Assembly: GCA_051861445.1 (NCBI GenBank)
Contig: JBHYCS010000005.1
Coordinates: 123,302-187,301 of the forward strand
Length of the DNA: 64,000 nt
DNA from: Parasediminibacterium sp051861445
Lineage (GTDB): Bacteria > Bacteroidota > Bacteroidia > Chitinophagales > Chitinophagaceae
Direction: 5' to 3'
Numbering within the stretch: the first letter of the stretch is position 1; every line of letters starts with the position of its first letter. Positions 1 to 11,200 of the stretch are shown here, one piece after another. A program made the position numbers and the translations under genes. The notes beneath the pieces are model-generated. The model was not told where the DNA came from. It was given only the letters and a program-made list of their open reading frames with translations, and searched no databases.

Positions 1-2601
1 TTAAAGTTTCATAAAGCGTATTGCTTATTTACCATGCAACAATTTAAAGAAGCAAAACCTTTATTTAACGCAATTAGACAAATTGCTGACGATGCCAATT
101 ATATTGATGCTAATTATTATTATGGATTTATTGCATTTTATGATAAACAATATAAAGATGCTTTGGCTGCATTTACCGTTGCAGAAAATGATGCTACTTA
201 TAGTTCTATAGTGCCTTTTTATATTGCTGAAATTCACTATTTTAATAATGATAGAGATATTGCATTAAGCTATGCAGAAAAACAAATAAAGAAAGGTGGA
301 CAGTTTTACGATTTGCAACTAAAACAACTTGCAGGTCAACTGTATTTTGATAAACGACAATTTGCAAAAGCACAACCGTACTTAGAAGAATACATTAATA
401 AAACCGAAAAAGTAAGTAGAGAAGATTTGTACGAACTCAGCTATTGTTACTATGAAGCTGGCGTTTGGAAAAAGAGTATTGAAGGTTTTAAACAATTGGG
501 TGGAAAAGAAGATTCATTGGCACAAAATAGCATGTATTTATTAGCAGATGCATATTTAAAAACCGATCAAAAAATGAATGCAAGAAATGCATTTTTATTT
601 TGTGCTAGCAACAACAGTAATCCTACTCAAAAAGAAATTTCAACCTTTAGCTATGCAAAACTTTCTTATGAACTAGGTTATACCGATGTAGCTTTAAGAG
701 AGTTGCAACAATTTATTATTCAGTTTCCTAAAAGCAATCAACTACAAGAAGCAAAAGAATTATTGGTAGTTGTTTTGGCCAATACTAGCAATTATAAAGA
801 TGCTTTAGCCCTGTTTGAGAGTTTAAAAAACAAAAGCGAAACTGCTCAAAAAATTTATCCAAAAATATTATATGGAAGAGCTGTTGAGCTGATTAACGAT
901 CAACAAATTACACAGGCAGATGCCTTATTATCACAAATTACACAGCTGCCTTATAACGCTACTTACATGCCATTTGTAAACTTTTGGAAAGGTGAAATTG
1001 CATATAGAACAGGCTCTGTAGATAATGCTATTGTTTATTTACAAGCGTATTTAAACAACGCAATTGTAAATGGAGAAGTAAATGCTGTACATGCAAAATA
1101 TAATTTAGCTTATTGCTTTTTAAAGAAAGAAGATTATAAACAAGCACAAAAATATTTTGAACAAATAGGAAATGTTCCTTCTGTTTCTGCTACCTCCATT
1201 CAACAAGACGCTTATATTAGAAGTGCAGATTGCTACTTTATGAATAAGCAATTTAAGCAAGCATTAAAAATGTATGAAGAAGTAATTGCTTTACAACTGA
1301 AAAATGCAGATTATGCCTTGTACCAAAAAGCCATTATTGCAGGTGCTTCTAACAAAAATGCAGATAAAATTAAGTACATGCAACAACTGATTCAGCAGTT
1401 TCCTTCATCAACATTGTTAGCAGATGCCAATATAGAAATTGCTAATAGTTTTTTATCGAATGAGCAATTTAACGAAGCATTACCACCATTACAACAAGTA
1501 TTAAATAACAAACAAGCCAAAGCTTTATGGCCACAAGCGTATTTAAAAACAGGAGTAGCTCATTTTAATTTGAATAATAATACCGATGCACTCACCAACT
1601 TTACTACTTTGGTAAAGCAATATCCAAATGCTACAGAAAGTGAAGATGCAATTGAATACATTAGAAACATCTTTGTAGAAAATCAACAGCCTGCCAATTT
1701 TGTAACGTTTATGCAGCAAAATGGTAAATCAATTACCACTAATGAAGCAGATTCTTTAACCTATAAATCTGCCATGATAAAATATGAAGCAAAAGTTTTT
1801 GATGAGGCAAAACAAGGTTTTGAATCGTATTTATCTCAATTTGCTACAGGAAGGTTTGCTTTAGAAGCTCATTATTTTTTGGCTGAAATATGTATTAATC
1901 AAAAAGATTTTAATGCTGCATTGCCTCATTACAATGTAGTTGCTAGTAAGGCTCCAAATAAATATGCTGAAAGAAGTTGTTTACAAAGTGCAAGGATTTA
2001 CTACTTCGATTTAAAAGATTTTGAAAACGCACAAAAATATTTTGCTCAATTAAAAAATATTGCTGTTCAACAAGAAAATAGGCTAGAGGCTATGAGAGGA
2101 TTGTTGCGTTGTCAATACAAATTGCAGCAGTTTAAAGATGCAGTAACCAATGCACAAGATTTATTGGCCGAAAAAGGTACAGCTACCGACGATAAAATGA
2201 TTGCCAACATGATTGTTGCAAAAAGTTATCAATCGGCAAATCAATTAGAACAAGCAACTAGTGCTTATAAAGCTGTAATTGCTCTTGGAAAAACAGAATA
2301 TGCAGCAGAAGCACAATACAGATTAGCTGAAATTTTATTGATACAACAAAAATTTGCTGAAGCAGAAAAAGCAGCTTTTGATGTAATTAAAAAAGTGGGT
2401 AGTTACGAAATGTGGGTAACCAAAAGTTATATTTTGTTAGGCGATATTTACTTTAAGCAAAAAGATTTATTTAATGCAGAAGCTACTTACAAAAGCGTAG
2501 CCGAAAATACCACCATTGAAGAATTAATTCAGGAAGCCAATCAAAAATTAGGATTGGTAATAGCAGAAAAAAATAAGACCAACAAAGTAGTTACACCTTA
2601 A
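1..2601 (+). CDS. TPR-repeat protein, 5'-truncated by window edge
   Basis: This is a long all-helical protein made of tandem tetratricopeptide-like repeats (spaced A/Y/L/F positions such as YRLAEILLIQQKFAEAEKAA near the C-terminus). The reading frame is open from base 1; the first ATG at 34 lies inside a repeat (KAYCLFTMQQFKEAKPLF), so the true start is probably upstream and the gene is partial, with 866 codons visible. No enzyme motif, membrane segment or other domain is seen in the visible part. It is followed after 11 bp by an outer-membrane barrel gene on the same strand, which suggests cotranscription and a periplasmic or envelope scaffold role. That role is inference; TPR arrays normally mediate protein-protein contacts. 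A large TPR protein beside a barrel protein is a familiar Bacteroidota arrangement. Confidence 0.85.
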   Translation, partial: LKFHKAYCLFTMQQFKEAKPLFNAIRQIADDANYIDANYYYGFIAFYDKQYKDALAAFTVAENDATYSSIVPFYIAEIHYFNNDRDIALSYAEKQIKKGGQFYDLQLKQLAGQLYFDKRQFAKAQPYLEEYINKTEKVSREDLYELSYCYYEAGVWKKSIEGFKQLGGKEDSLAQNSMYLLADAYLKTDQKMNARNAFLFCASNNSNPTQKEISTFSYAKLSYELGYTDVALRELQQFIIQFPKSNQLQEAKELLVVVLANTSNYKDALALFESLKNKSETAQKIYPKILYGRAVELINDQQITQADALLSQITQLPYNATYMPFVNFWKGEIAYRTGSVDNAIVYLQAYLNNAIVNGEVNAVHAKYNLAYCFLKKEDYKQAQKYFEQIGNVPSVSATSIQQDAYIRSADCYFMNKQFKQALKMYEEVIALQLKNADYALYQKAIIAGASNKNADKIKYMQQLIQQFPSSTLLADANIEIANSFLSNEQFNEALPPLQQVLNNKQAKALWPQAYLKTGVAHFNLNNNTDALTNFTTLVKQYPNATESEDAIEYIRNIFVENQQPANFVTFMQQNGKSITTNEADSLTYKSAMIKYEAKVFDEAKQGFESYLSQFATGRFALEAHYFLAEICINQKDFNAALPHYNVVASKAPNKYAERSCLQSARIYYFDLKDFENAQKYFAQLKNIAVQQENRLEAMRGLLRCQYKLQQFKDAVTNAQDLLAEKGTATDDKMIANMIVAKSYQSANQLEQATSAYKAVIALGKTEYAAEAQYRLAEILLIQQKFAEAEKAAFDVIKKVGSYEMWVTKSYILLGDIYFKQKDLFNAEATYKSVAENTTIEELIQEANQKLGLVIAEKNKTNKVVTP

Positions 2602-2612
2602 TTTGATTAAAC

Positions 2613-4424
2613 ATGCGAATTCAATATATATTCATCATGAGTTTGTTTAGTTTCTTTTTTACAGAAACAACATTTGCTCAAAAAAAGAAAAAAACAGCCA
2701 AATCTGCCAATAGTCGTGTAAAGGCAAAGCCTGCTAAAAAGGTGGTAACGTCTAAAAAAACGGTTAAAGGAAAAAAAGCTACCGTTGCCACAAAAAACAA
2801 TGCAAAAGTTGCGAGTACACAACAAACAACATCAAATGTGGTAGTTATAGATACTGCAACATTACCAAAAGAAGTAGTAATTACTTCTGCATTTAAACCA
2901 TCTTTAAGAAATGCAGCAAAAATTAATTTTACAGCTGCTACTCCTTTGTTAGATACTGTAAAAGTTGCTCAGAGTTATAATATTCCATCTCAAAGCTTGT
3001 TTTTCTCTTATCAACCTATTGCAATTAAACCAATGGCTTACAGTGCAGATACAAGTATTGAATGGATGAATCAACAGTATATAAAATTAGGTTTTGGCAA
3101 TTTTTCCTCTCCTTATGTAGAAACAGGTTTGGCATTTGGTGATGGAAGAAAAACCATGGGTTTGGTACATGCAAAATACCAATCAGCAAAAGGTAATTTA
3201 CCATTTCAAGAATACAATAAATTAGGTGTAGATGTTGGAGGAACGTTTCAACTAAAGAAAAATCATCAATTATCTGGTAAAGTTTATTTTTCTAATCAAA
3301 CGCAATACCAGTATGGTTTTTCACCAGCAAATAGTGCAATTACCAAAGATGATATTCGTCAACGATTTACCACCGTTGGTTTTGATGGGGTACTTAAAAA
3401 TCTAAGTAGCAATGCACAAGGCATACAATATCAGCCCACAATTAAATTCAATGTTTTCTCTGCTAATAATCAATCCAATGAAATTAACTTATTGCTAAAA
3501 ACGCCTTTGCAAAAAAAGCTAAACGAAAAACTTACGTTGCAATTCGATGCTACAGCAGATATCACTTCATATAATACTTCAACAATTCCTAATTCAATTC
3601 GTATCAACAATAATCTTTGGTATGTATTGGCTAACGGAAAATATACCAACGAAAAATTTACAATAACTGCTGGTTTAATGCCAAGTTGGGATAATAAACA
3701 ATTTAAACTTTTACCACATGTTACAGCTGATGTAATAGTTGATAAACAAAAAATGGTAGCACAGTTTGGATGGATAGGCTATTTTCAAAAAAATAGTTAT
3801 CAACAACTTACTATAATCAACCCATTTATCGATCCTGTTACAGCACAAGCCAATACAAGAATTGTAGAACAATTTGCAGGATTAAAAGGCAGCTTAACCA
3901 AACATTTTACCTACAATGCAAAACTTTCATTTGTACAAATGAAAAATGCGATTTTGTTTAATAACAATTATTTTTTTCCTGCTCAAAACTTTAAAGCATT
4001 GGTGTCGCCACAAGTACAAGCCATACGTTTAAAAGGTGAATTGGGTTATTCTATTCAAGAAAAATTTGCTGTACTTGCTGCTGCTACTTACAATCAGTTT
4101 ACAAAAGTTGAAGGTTTTGATAAAGCATATGGTTTGGTTCCCTTAGAACTAAACGGTAGTTTTAGATGGAAGGTGTTGAAAGATGTTCAATTGAAAAGTG
4201 ATGTTTTGTTTATGAGTGGCAATGCTTTTACTGATAACACTACTTCTACAGGAAAAGTAAAACCTGCTATAGATGTAAACATTGGAACCGAGTTTTTAGT
4301 AATGCCAAAATTAAATGCATGGCTTCAATTTAATAATTTATTGAACAATAAATACCAACGTTGGAATCAATACGAGGTTTTAGGTTTTCAAGTTTTAGCA
4401 GGAGTTGTATATTCGTTCCGATAA
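2613..4424 (+). CDS. Outer-membrane beta-barrel protein (TonB-dependent-receptor-like, no clear plug)
   Basis: The protein has 603 residues. A signal peptide covers about 1-22, ending TTFA-Q. Next comes a striking Lys/Ala/Val/Thr-rich polybasic stretch (about 24-68), then a short conserved-looking segment (LPKEVVITSAFKPSLRNAAK, about 85-104). The rest is alternating hydrophobic/polar strands typical of a TonB-dependent-receptor-type barrel, ending in a terminal aromatic strand (…VVYSFR). No full plug domain is evident, so a classical nutrient receptor role is uncertain. It lies 11 bp after the TPR gene and 10 bp before the HU-like gene, so the three are probably one transcript. Location in the outer membrane is well supported; substrate or partner is unknown. 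Confidence 0.8.
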   Translation: MRIQYIFIMSLFSFFFTETTFAQKKKKTAKSANSRVKAKPAKKVVTSKKTVKGKKATVATKNNAKVASTQQTTSNVVVIDTATLPKEVVITSAFKPSLRNAAKINFTAATPLLDTVKVAQSYNIPSQSLFFSYQPIAIKPMAYSADTSIEWMNQQYIKLGFGNFSSPYVETGLAFGDGRKTMGLVHAKYQSAKGNLPFQEYNKLGVDVGGTFQLKKNHQLSGKVYFSNQTQYQYGFSPANSAITKDDIRQRFTTVGFDGVLKNLSSNAQGIQYQPTIKFNVFSANNQSNEINLLLKTPLQKKLNEKLTLQFDATADITSYNTSTIPNSIRINNNLWYVLANGKYTNEKFTITAGLMPSWDNKQFKLLPHVTADVIVDKQKMVAQFGWIGYFQKNSYQQLTIINPFIDPVTAQANTRIVEQFAGLKGSLTKHFTYNAKLSFVQMKNAILFNNNYFFPAQNFKALVSPQVQAIRLKGELGYSIQEKFAVLAAATYNQFTKVEGFDKAYGLVPLELNGSFRWKVLKDVQLKSDVLFMSGNAFTDNTTSTGKVKPAIDVNIGTEFLVMPKLNAWLQFNNLLNNKYQRWNQYEVLGFQVLAGVVYSFR

Positions 4425-4434
4425 TTTATAAATT

Positions 4435-5013
4435 ATGTATCCTTTATTGTACAAATATTTGGTGTTGAATAAAAAAATGATACTCCCAAACGTGGGTGTA
4501 TTTACCATCAAAAACACACCGGCAGATTTAGATTTTGTAAAAGGAATATTGCATGCCCCTCAAGCTCAAATTCAATTTCAGCCAGGTTTTTCAGCTGCTG
4601 ATAAAAACTTTTTTCAATATTTGAGTAAAGAAATGAAAGTAGAAGAATGGAAAGCCGTAAAAGCATTCCAAGAATTTGTAAATCAAATGAAAGAATCGAT
4701 TGATGCAGGTGAAGATGTGCAACTTTCAGGTATTGGTCAATTGAAAAAAGGATATAATGATGATTTACTGTTTGTAGAAAATACTCAAAACGCCATTATT
4801 TCTCCCACAGATATTCGTTTAAACAATGCTGCTGATTCTAAAGCTAATTTAGTAGAGCTTTATAAAACAGGTGATAACCTAATTATAGTAGAAGAAACAG
4901 AAGATGATAAGCTAGAAATGATTGTAAAAGAAGATGAGGAAGATTATTGGTGGGTATATGCTGTAATTCTTGCTTTAATGGGTATTGGTGCTTTATTGTA
5001 CTATTATATTTAA
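4435..5013 (+). CDS. HU-CCDC81-like domain protein with C-terminal membrane anchor
   Basis: The protein has 192 residues. The N-terminal half resembles the bacterial CCDC81/HU-like pair of domains found in Bacteroidota: YKYLVLNKKMILPNVGVFTI (about 7-26), followed by a second IHF/HU-like segment with VQLSGIGQLKKG (about 100-111). An acidic linker (EETEDDKLEMIVKEDEEDY) leads to one transmembrane helix at about 172-191, with the protein ending immediately after it. Relatives often carry a periplasmic SPOR domain after the helix; here none is present. The likely topology is a cytoplasmic HU-like domain tethered to the inner membrane, which could link DNA or another partner to the envelope. Function is not established. 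It sits between the barrel gene and a methyltransferase gene. Confidence 0.75.
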   Translation: MYPLLYKYLVLNKKMILPNVGVFTIKNTPADLDFVKGILHAPQAQIQFQPGFSAADKNFFQYLSKEMKVEEWKAVKAFQEFVNQMKESIDAGEDVQLSGIGQLKKGYNDDLLFVENTQNAIISPTDIRLNNAADSKANLVELYKTGDNLIIVEETEDDKLEMIVKEDEEDYWWVYAVILALMGIGALLYYYI

Positions 5014-5035
5014 CATTTGTTACTCAATTTTGTAA

Positions 5036-5941
5036 ATGACAGTTTCTACAATACACTACCAACAATGTCCTTGTTGTGGTAGTTCATCTATTCAACACCA
5101 GCTAATTGCTAAAGATTACACTGTGAGTAATCTAGATTTTTCAATTTGGCATTGCCAAAATTGTAGCTGTAGATTTACGCAAGATATTCCTATTCAGTCA
5201 GAAATTGGTGCATTCTATCAATCAGAAAATTATGTATCACATTCTGATACACAGAAAGGATTTATTAATAAAGTATACCATATTGTTAGAAACATTACCC
5301 TTCAATCAAAACGAAAAATTGTACAACAATATACTGGAAAAAAAAGTGGAAGTTTACTAGATGTAGGAGCAGGAACAGGAGCTTTTTCTACTGAAATGAA
5401 CAATTACAATTGGCAGGTCACTGGTTTAGAACCTGATGAAACGGCTCGTAAAGTTGCTTTTGAAAAATTTAAGTTAGCGTTACAATCGCCTGAACAATTG
5501 TTTCAACTAGCTGCTCATTCATACGATGCCATTACCATGTGGCACGTTCTAGAACATGTACATGATTTACACGGTTATCTAGAGCAATTTCAAAAAATTA
5601 CGAAGGCCGATGGTAAATTGTTTATAGCTGTTCCCAATTATACGAGTAAAGATGCTGCACATTACCAGTCGTTTTGGGCTGCTTACGATGTACCAAGACA
5701 TTTATATCATTTTTCTCCAAAAAGTATTGATGTATTGGCTCAACAACATGGTTTTGTAGTAGAAAAGCATTTGCCCATGTGGTTTGATAGTGTTTATGTA
5801 AGTATGCTGAGTGAACAATATAAAAACGGAGGAAAAGGAAATGTAATTGCTGCCATATTACAAGGCTTTGTTTCAAATTTATTTAGCTTATTGAATGTGA
5901 AAAAATGTAGTTCTATCATTTATATTTTACGAAAAAAATAG
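5036..5941 (+). CDS. Class I SAM-dependent methyltransferase with N-terminal zinc ribbon
   Basis: The protein has 301 residues. An N-terminal CPCC/CQNC motif (Cys11, Cys14, Cys40, Cys43) looks like a zinc ribbon. The SAM-binding motif I LLDVGAGTGAF is at about 107-117, and the acidic residue closing the second strand is in VTGLEPDE. WHVLEHV further on is typical of the Methyltransf_23/UbiG-like group. The C-terminal part (PRHLYHFSPKSI) matches methyltransferases often associated with cell-surface or polysaccharide biosynthesis. The substrate cannot be told from sequence. It follows the HU-like gene by 22 bp and precedes recG by about 50 bp. Confidence 0.85.
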   Translation: MTVSTIHYQQCPCCGSSSIQHQLIAKDYTVSNLDFSIWHCQNCSCRFTQDIPIQSEIGAFYQSENYVSHSDTQKGFINKVYHIVRNITLQSKRKIVQQYTGKKSGSLLDVGAGTGAFSTEMNNYNWQVTGLEPDETARKVAFEKFKLALQSPEQLFQLAAHSYDAITMWHVLEHVHDLHGYLEQFQKITKADGKLFIAVPNYTSKDAAHYQSFWAAYDVPRHLYHFSPKSIDVLAQQHGFVVEKHLPMWFDSVYVSMLSEQYKNGGKGNVIAAILQGFVSNLFSLLNVKKCSSIIYILRKK

Positions 5942-5994
5942 CATTGGTTCAATAGCTACTTTCAAACGCAGATTTTAATCCATTTAATGGATAT

Positions 5995-8130
5995 TTGTTA
6001 CCATCAATTTGTTTAGCTATTCATTCAACCAATCACATACTACATTCTCCAATAGAATACCTAAAAGGTGTGGGGCCATTGCGTGCCGATTTGTTAAAAA
6101 AAGAATTGAGCATTTACACTTTTGCCGATTTATTAGAACATTTTCCCCACAGACATATCGACAAAACTAAAATTAATCGAATTGCAGATATTACGCCCAA
6201 CTTCGAATATGTACAAGTAGTAGGTAAGTTAATGTTTATAGATGTGGTGGGAGAAGGTAGGGGTAAACGTTTGGTAGCCCAACTAAAAGATGCTTCTGGC
6301 TTGCTAGAATTGGCTTGGTTTCAAGGGATTAGTTGGGTGCAAAAAAATCTGATTATTGGAGGAGCTTATTTGGTTTTTGGAAAAATTAGTTTTTTTAGTG
6401 GAAAGCCACAAATTGTTCATCCTGAAATTGAAGTTTTTACGCCTGCTTCTGCCGATACGAAAAGCTATTTAGAGCCAGTTTATCCTGCCACAGAAAAATT
6501 AAAAGCAAGAGGTTTAAATGGACGACAATTAGGGAAAATTACCCAAACACTCGTTGCCCAAATTCAACCAAAAGATATACTTGAAAATTTACCCAATTCT
6601 ATTTTAAATGAATTGAATTTGATGGGTAGATACGATGCATTTTGTAATGTACATTTCCCTACATCATTACAAGTGTACGAAAGAGCCGTTTATCGTTTAA
6701 AGTTTGAAGAGCTATTTATTGCCCAAGTTCGATTAAACTTAATTCGAATACAAAGGCATAAAAATAGCAGAGGTGTACTTTTTGAAAAAGTAGGCGCTTT
6801 GTTTAATACTTTTTACAACCAATATCTTCCATTTCAACTAACAGGTGCACAAAAAAGGGTGTTAAAAGAAATACGTCAAGATACGGCAAAAGGTTATCAA
6901 ATGAACCGTTTATTACAAGGTGATGTTGGTAGTGGAAAAACCATTGTTGCTTTGTTAAGTATGCTTTTAGCGGCAGATAATGGCTATCAAAGTTGCTTAA
7001 TGGCTCCAACAGAAATATTGGCTCAACAGCATTTTAATGGATTGAGTAGTCTGCTAAAAGACATGCCTATTCGTATTGAAATTTTAACAGGAAGCACAAA
7101 AACTAAAAAAAGAAGAGCCATTTTAAACGATTTGCAAGCAGGAGAATTACAACTTATTGTAGGTACACATGCTTTAATTGAAGACGTTGTTCAATTTAAA
7201 AATCTTGGTTTTGTAGTAGTGGACGAACAGCATCGATTTGGCGTAGCTCAACGAGCAAAATTGTGGCAAAAAGCAACCATTCCTCCACATATTTTGGTAA
7301 TGACTGCAACACCCATTCCTCGTACGTTGGCAATGACCGCTTATGGTGATTTAGATTATAGTGTAATGGACGAATTACCACCAGGTAGGCAACCCATAAC
7401 AACTGTACATCGTTTTGAACAAAAAAGAGCAAGTGTAATGGAATTTATTCGTTCAGAAATTGCACTTGGCAGACAAGCTTATATTATTTATCCATTGATT
7501 GAAGAAAGTGAAAAATTGAGTTATGAAGATTTGATGCAAGGATACGAACAGGTAAAAAGCTACTTTCCAGAGCCAAAATATAGAATAAGTATGGTTCATG
7601 GAAAACAGCCAGCGGAACAAAAAGAAACCAATATGCAACGATTTGTTTCAGGCGATACCAACATTATGGTAAGTACAACTGTTATTGAAGTAGGTGTAAA
7701 TGTTCCGAATGCAAGCGTAATGGTAATTGAGAGTAGTGAAAAATTTGGTTTATCGCAATTGCACCAGCTAAGAGGAAGAGTGGGTAGAGGTAGTGAAAAA
7801 AGTTTTTGCATTCTTTTAACAGGAAGTAAATTAAGCCGAGAAGCAAAAGAGCGTCTACAGATAATGTGTGCTACAAATGATGGATTTAAAATTGCGGAGA
7901 AAGATTTAGAACTACGTGGTCCTGGCGATATTGAAGGAACAAGACAAAGTGGAGCTTTGAATTTTAAATTAGCATCTATTGTAAATGACAAAGAATTACT
8001 AGAATTAGCGAAAGTAAAAGCAGAATCTTTGTTAGAAGTGGATGTAGATTTGGCACTACCTGACAATGCTCGTCTAAAATTGTTTCTCCAATCACAAAAA
8101 GGAAAAACTGGTTGGAGTAAGATTTCCTAA
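5995..8130 (+). CDS. recG: ATP-dependent DNA helicase RecG
   Basis: RecG remodels stalled replication forks and branch-migrates Holliday junctions. The 711-residue reading has the N-terminal wedge/OB region (PIEYLKGVGPLRADLLKKEL), Walker A GDVGSGKT (about 309-316), a DEQH box (about 410-413), the motif III segment TATPIPRTLA, and the C-terminal QLHQLRGRVGRG motif VI. Length is normal for the family. No in-frame ATG or GTG exists ahead of the conserved N-terminus: the only ATG nearby (5987) is out of frame and soon hits a stop. A TTG start at 5995 is therefore the best choice. About 120 bp of AT-rich DNA separates it from the next gene. Confidence 0.95.
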   Translation: MLPSICLAIHSTNHILHSPIEYLKGVGPLRADLLKKELSIYTFADLLEHFPHRHIDKTKINRIADITPNFEYVQVVGKLMFIDVVGEGRGKRLVAQLKDASGLLELAWFQGISWVQKNLIIGGAYLVFGKISFFSGKPQIVHPEIEVFTPASADTKSYLEPVYPATEKLKARGLNGRQLGKITQTLVAQIQPKDILENLPNSILNELNLMGRYDAFCNVHFPTSLQVYERAVYRLKFEELFIAQVRLNLIRIQRHKNSRGVLFEKVGALFNTFYNQYLPFQLTGAQKRVLKEIRQDTAKGYQMNRLLQGDVGSGKTIVALLSMLLAADNGYQSCLMAPTEILAQQHFNGLSSLLKDMPIRIEILTGSTKTKKRRAILNDLQAGELQLIVGTHALIEDVVQFKNLGFVVVDEQHRFGVAQRAKLWQKATIPPHILVMTATPIPRTLAMTAYGDLDYSVMDELPPGRQPITTVHRFEQKRASVMEFIRSEIALGRQAYIIYPLIEESEKLSYEDLMQGYEQVKSYFPEPKYRISMVHGKQPAEQKETNMQRFVSGDTNIMVSTTVIEVGVNVPNASVMVIESSEKFGLSQLHQLRGRVGRGSEKSFCILLTGSKLSREAKERLQIMCATNDGFKIAEKDLELRGPGDIEGTRQSGALNFKLASIVNDKELLELAKVKAESLLEVDVDLALPDNARLKLFLQSQKGKTGWSKIS

Positions 8131-8250
8131 AAGTAAAATGCAAGTTTTTGAAAACAAAAATGTTAAAATGTAAATTCTTTTTTTATTGGAGAATATTTTT
8201 TATGATTTTGGTTCAATATTGGTAAGAAAATTTTACATACCTCATTTAAT

Positions 8251-11200
8251 ATGATTCCACGATACTGTTTTTACTGGTTTATTCTTATTTGTTGTACATT
8301 CTCTGTCTCTCAGATTTATGCACAGCAATATTTAGAATTTGTAGAAAATAAAGGACAGTGGCATTCTTCCATACAATTTAAAGGCGATTTAAATACAGGT
8401 GCATTTGCTTTGAAACCAGATGGTGGATATAAAATGCTTTTGTATAATCCAGAAGATATTACCAAACGAAACAGTATGATTCATCATCCACATTCTACAG
8501 ATAAAAATGGCGGCGATAATCATGTACATCAAACGGCTAATATTACTTACAACCAAATAGAAAACAATAAAGTACAAACAGAAAATCTTATAAACGGAGA
8601 TGTTTTTGTACCAGTAAGAGGCCATGTGTATGAAGTAAAATTTTTAAATGCCAATCCAAATCCTACAGCAATTCCTGATAAGGTTCAAGATAGTTACAAT
8701 AATTATTTCTTAGGAAAAGATGCATCTAAATGGGCAAGCGGTTGCAAAATTTACGCTGCTGTTACCTATACTAATATTTATCCCAATATCGATATTCGTT
8801 ATTATACCGATAAAGGAAATTTAAAGTACGATTTTATTATTCGTCCAGGTGGTGATTATAAAAAAATTGCCATGTATGTAGAAGGTGCAAATGGAATTCA
8901 ACAAAAAAATGGTCAATTAATCATCAAAACTTCTGTTGATGAGGTTAAAGAAAATATACCTTACACGTACCAAATAAGTGGTAAAGGTAAAGTAGAATTA
9001 AAATGTGATTATGTTGTAAAGGGCAATATTGTTCAGTTTCAAATTCAAGAACCTGTTCAACAAAATCAAACATTGGTTATTGATCCTCAGTTAATTTTCT
9101 CCACTTTTTCAGGCAGTCGTTCAAGTAATTGGGGATTTACAGCAACTTACGATGGTGGCGGTAATTTTTATGCAGGTGGTATTGTATTTGGTGCAGATTT
9201 CCCGATTTCTACTGGTGCATTTCAAACAACTTATGGTGGAGGAAATGGTTCAACTGGTGAGGGAGGGGGATTTGATATTGGCATTATGAAATTTAATCCA
9301 ACTGGTTCTAACAGAATTTATGCAACTTTTTTGGGTGGTGCAGGCAATGATTATCCGCATAGTTTGGTGGTTGATGGAAACAATAACCTAATTATGGCAG
9401 GTAAAACTACATCAACCAATTATCCTGTAAACAGAACAAAATTTGGTGTTGGTGGTGGAACTTTTGATATTCTTTTAACGAAGTTAAATGCAGCAGGATC
9501 TGCATTGTTAGGTTCAATTGTTATTGGTGGTTCTGGCGACGATGGCGTAAATATTCGCAATAAATATTCAGGAAATGGCGGTACCGGAAATAGTAGAAAT
9601 GCAGGATCTACAAGAAGAAACTATGGTGACGATTCTAGAAGTGAAGTAATTGTAGATGCAGCTGGAAATATTTATTTGGCTTCTTGTACACAATCAACAG
9701 ATTTTCCCGTTACTGCTAATGCTTTTCAACCAACGAATGGGGGGAAAAATGCGATAGCACCCATTTTTCAGGATGGTGTTTTAATTAAAACTTCTCCTAA
9801 TATTGAAACGATTTTAATGAGTAGTTTTTTAGGTGGAGATAGAGACGATGCCGCATTCGTGTTGGCATTAAACCCTTTTAATGGTAATTTATTGGTTGCA
9901 GGTGGCACTCAAAGCGAAAATTTTCCTGGCAATAAAACAGGGGTTAAATTTCCTATTTATCAAGGTGGTGATTGTGATGGTTTTGTAGTAGAATTAAATA
10001 ATACACTGACAGCTATAGTAAGAACAAGTTTTTTTGGAACTTTTGGTGCAGATGTTATTTATGGAATTCAATTTGACAAATTTGGATTTCCGTATATCAT
10101 GGGAACTACTTCTGGAACAGTAAATTGGATTCCTACATCTAATGTTCGGTTTAGCCAACCTGGTGGTAAACAATTTATCATTAAATTAAAAAAAGATTTA
10201 AGCGACTATGAATACTTGACCACTTTTGGAACCAATACAACCAATCCCAATATTTCTCCAACTGCTTTTTTAGTAGATCGTTGCGAAAATGTGTATGTTT
10301 CAGGTTGGGGTGGCTCTGGTAATGAAGAGACTGGATACCCAAGTAGCGGAACGAATGGTTTAAGAATTACCACCGATGCATATCAAAGAACTACTGATGG
10401 CAATGATTTTTATTTTTTTGTTTTAGAAAGAAATGCTACTTCACAGTTATATGGAAGTTTTTTTGGACAAAGTGGTGGTTTTGGCGAACATGTAGATGGT
10501 GGTACTAGTAGATTTGATAGTGAAGGCGTTATTTATCAAGCATTGTGTGCAAATTGTGGTGGACAAGGTGGCCCTTTTCCCGTTTCAGGTGGAGCTTACT
10601 CTAGAGTAAATGCTGCCGCTAGTGCTTCTAGTGGAGGTTGTAATTTAGCAGCTGTTAAAATTGCATTTAATTTGGCAGGTGTTGGTAGTGGTGTAAAATC
10701 TTCTATAAAGGGCGTTGCAAATAGACGCTCAGGTTGTGTGCCTTTATTGGTAGATTTTACAGATTCTTTAGCATTGGGTAAACAGTTTATTTGGAATTTT
10801 GGTGATGGCTCTCCAGAGAGAACAACAACAACTCCAAGTATACAGCATACCTATAATGCAGTTGGCACCTACAACGTAAGGCTAATATCTATTGATTCAA
10901 CTACTTGTAATATTTCAGATACTTCTTTTGTAACCATTAGGGTAAGAAATGACGAAGCTTTTTTAAATGTATCTGCTATAAAAGTTGGTGATTGTAATCA
11001 GTTAAATTATCAATTTACAAATTCCTCTACAGCACCAGTAGGAAAACCATTTAATAGTAATAGTTTTAATTTGGTTTTTGGTGATGGTCAATCTATTAAC
11101 CTTGGTTCTCCTCAGTCTGTTGTACACACCTATGCTACACCAGGTTCTTATAATGCAAGGTTGGTTTTAACTGATACGAATTATTGTAATACACCAGATT

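Noticed and set aside
7596..8066. 156-codon open frame antisense to recG
   Set aside because: It lies wholly inside recG, has the Ser/Pro/Leu-rich composition expected of a complementary-strand shadow, and shows no start signal or domain.
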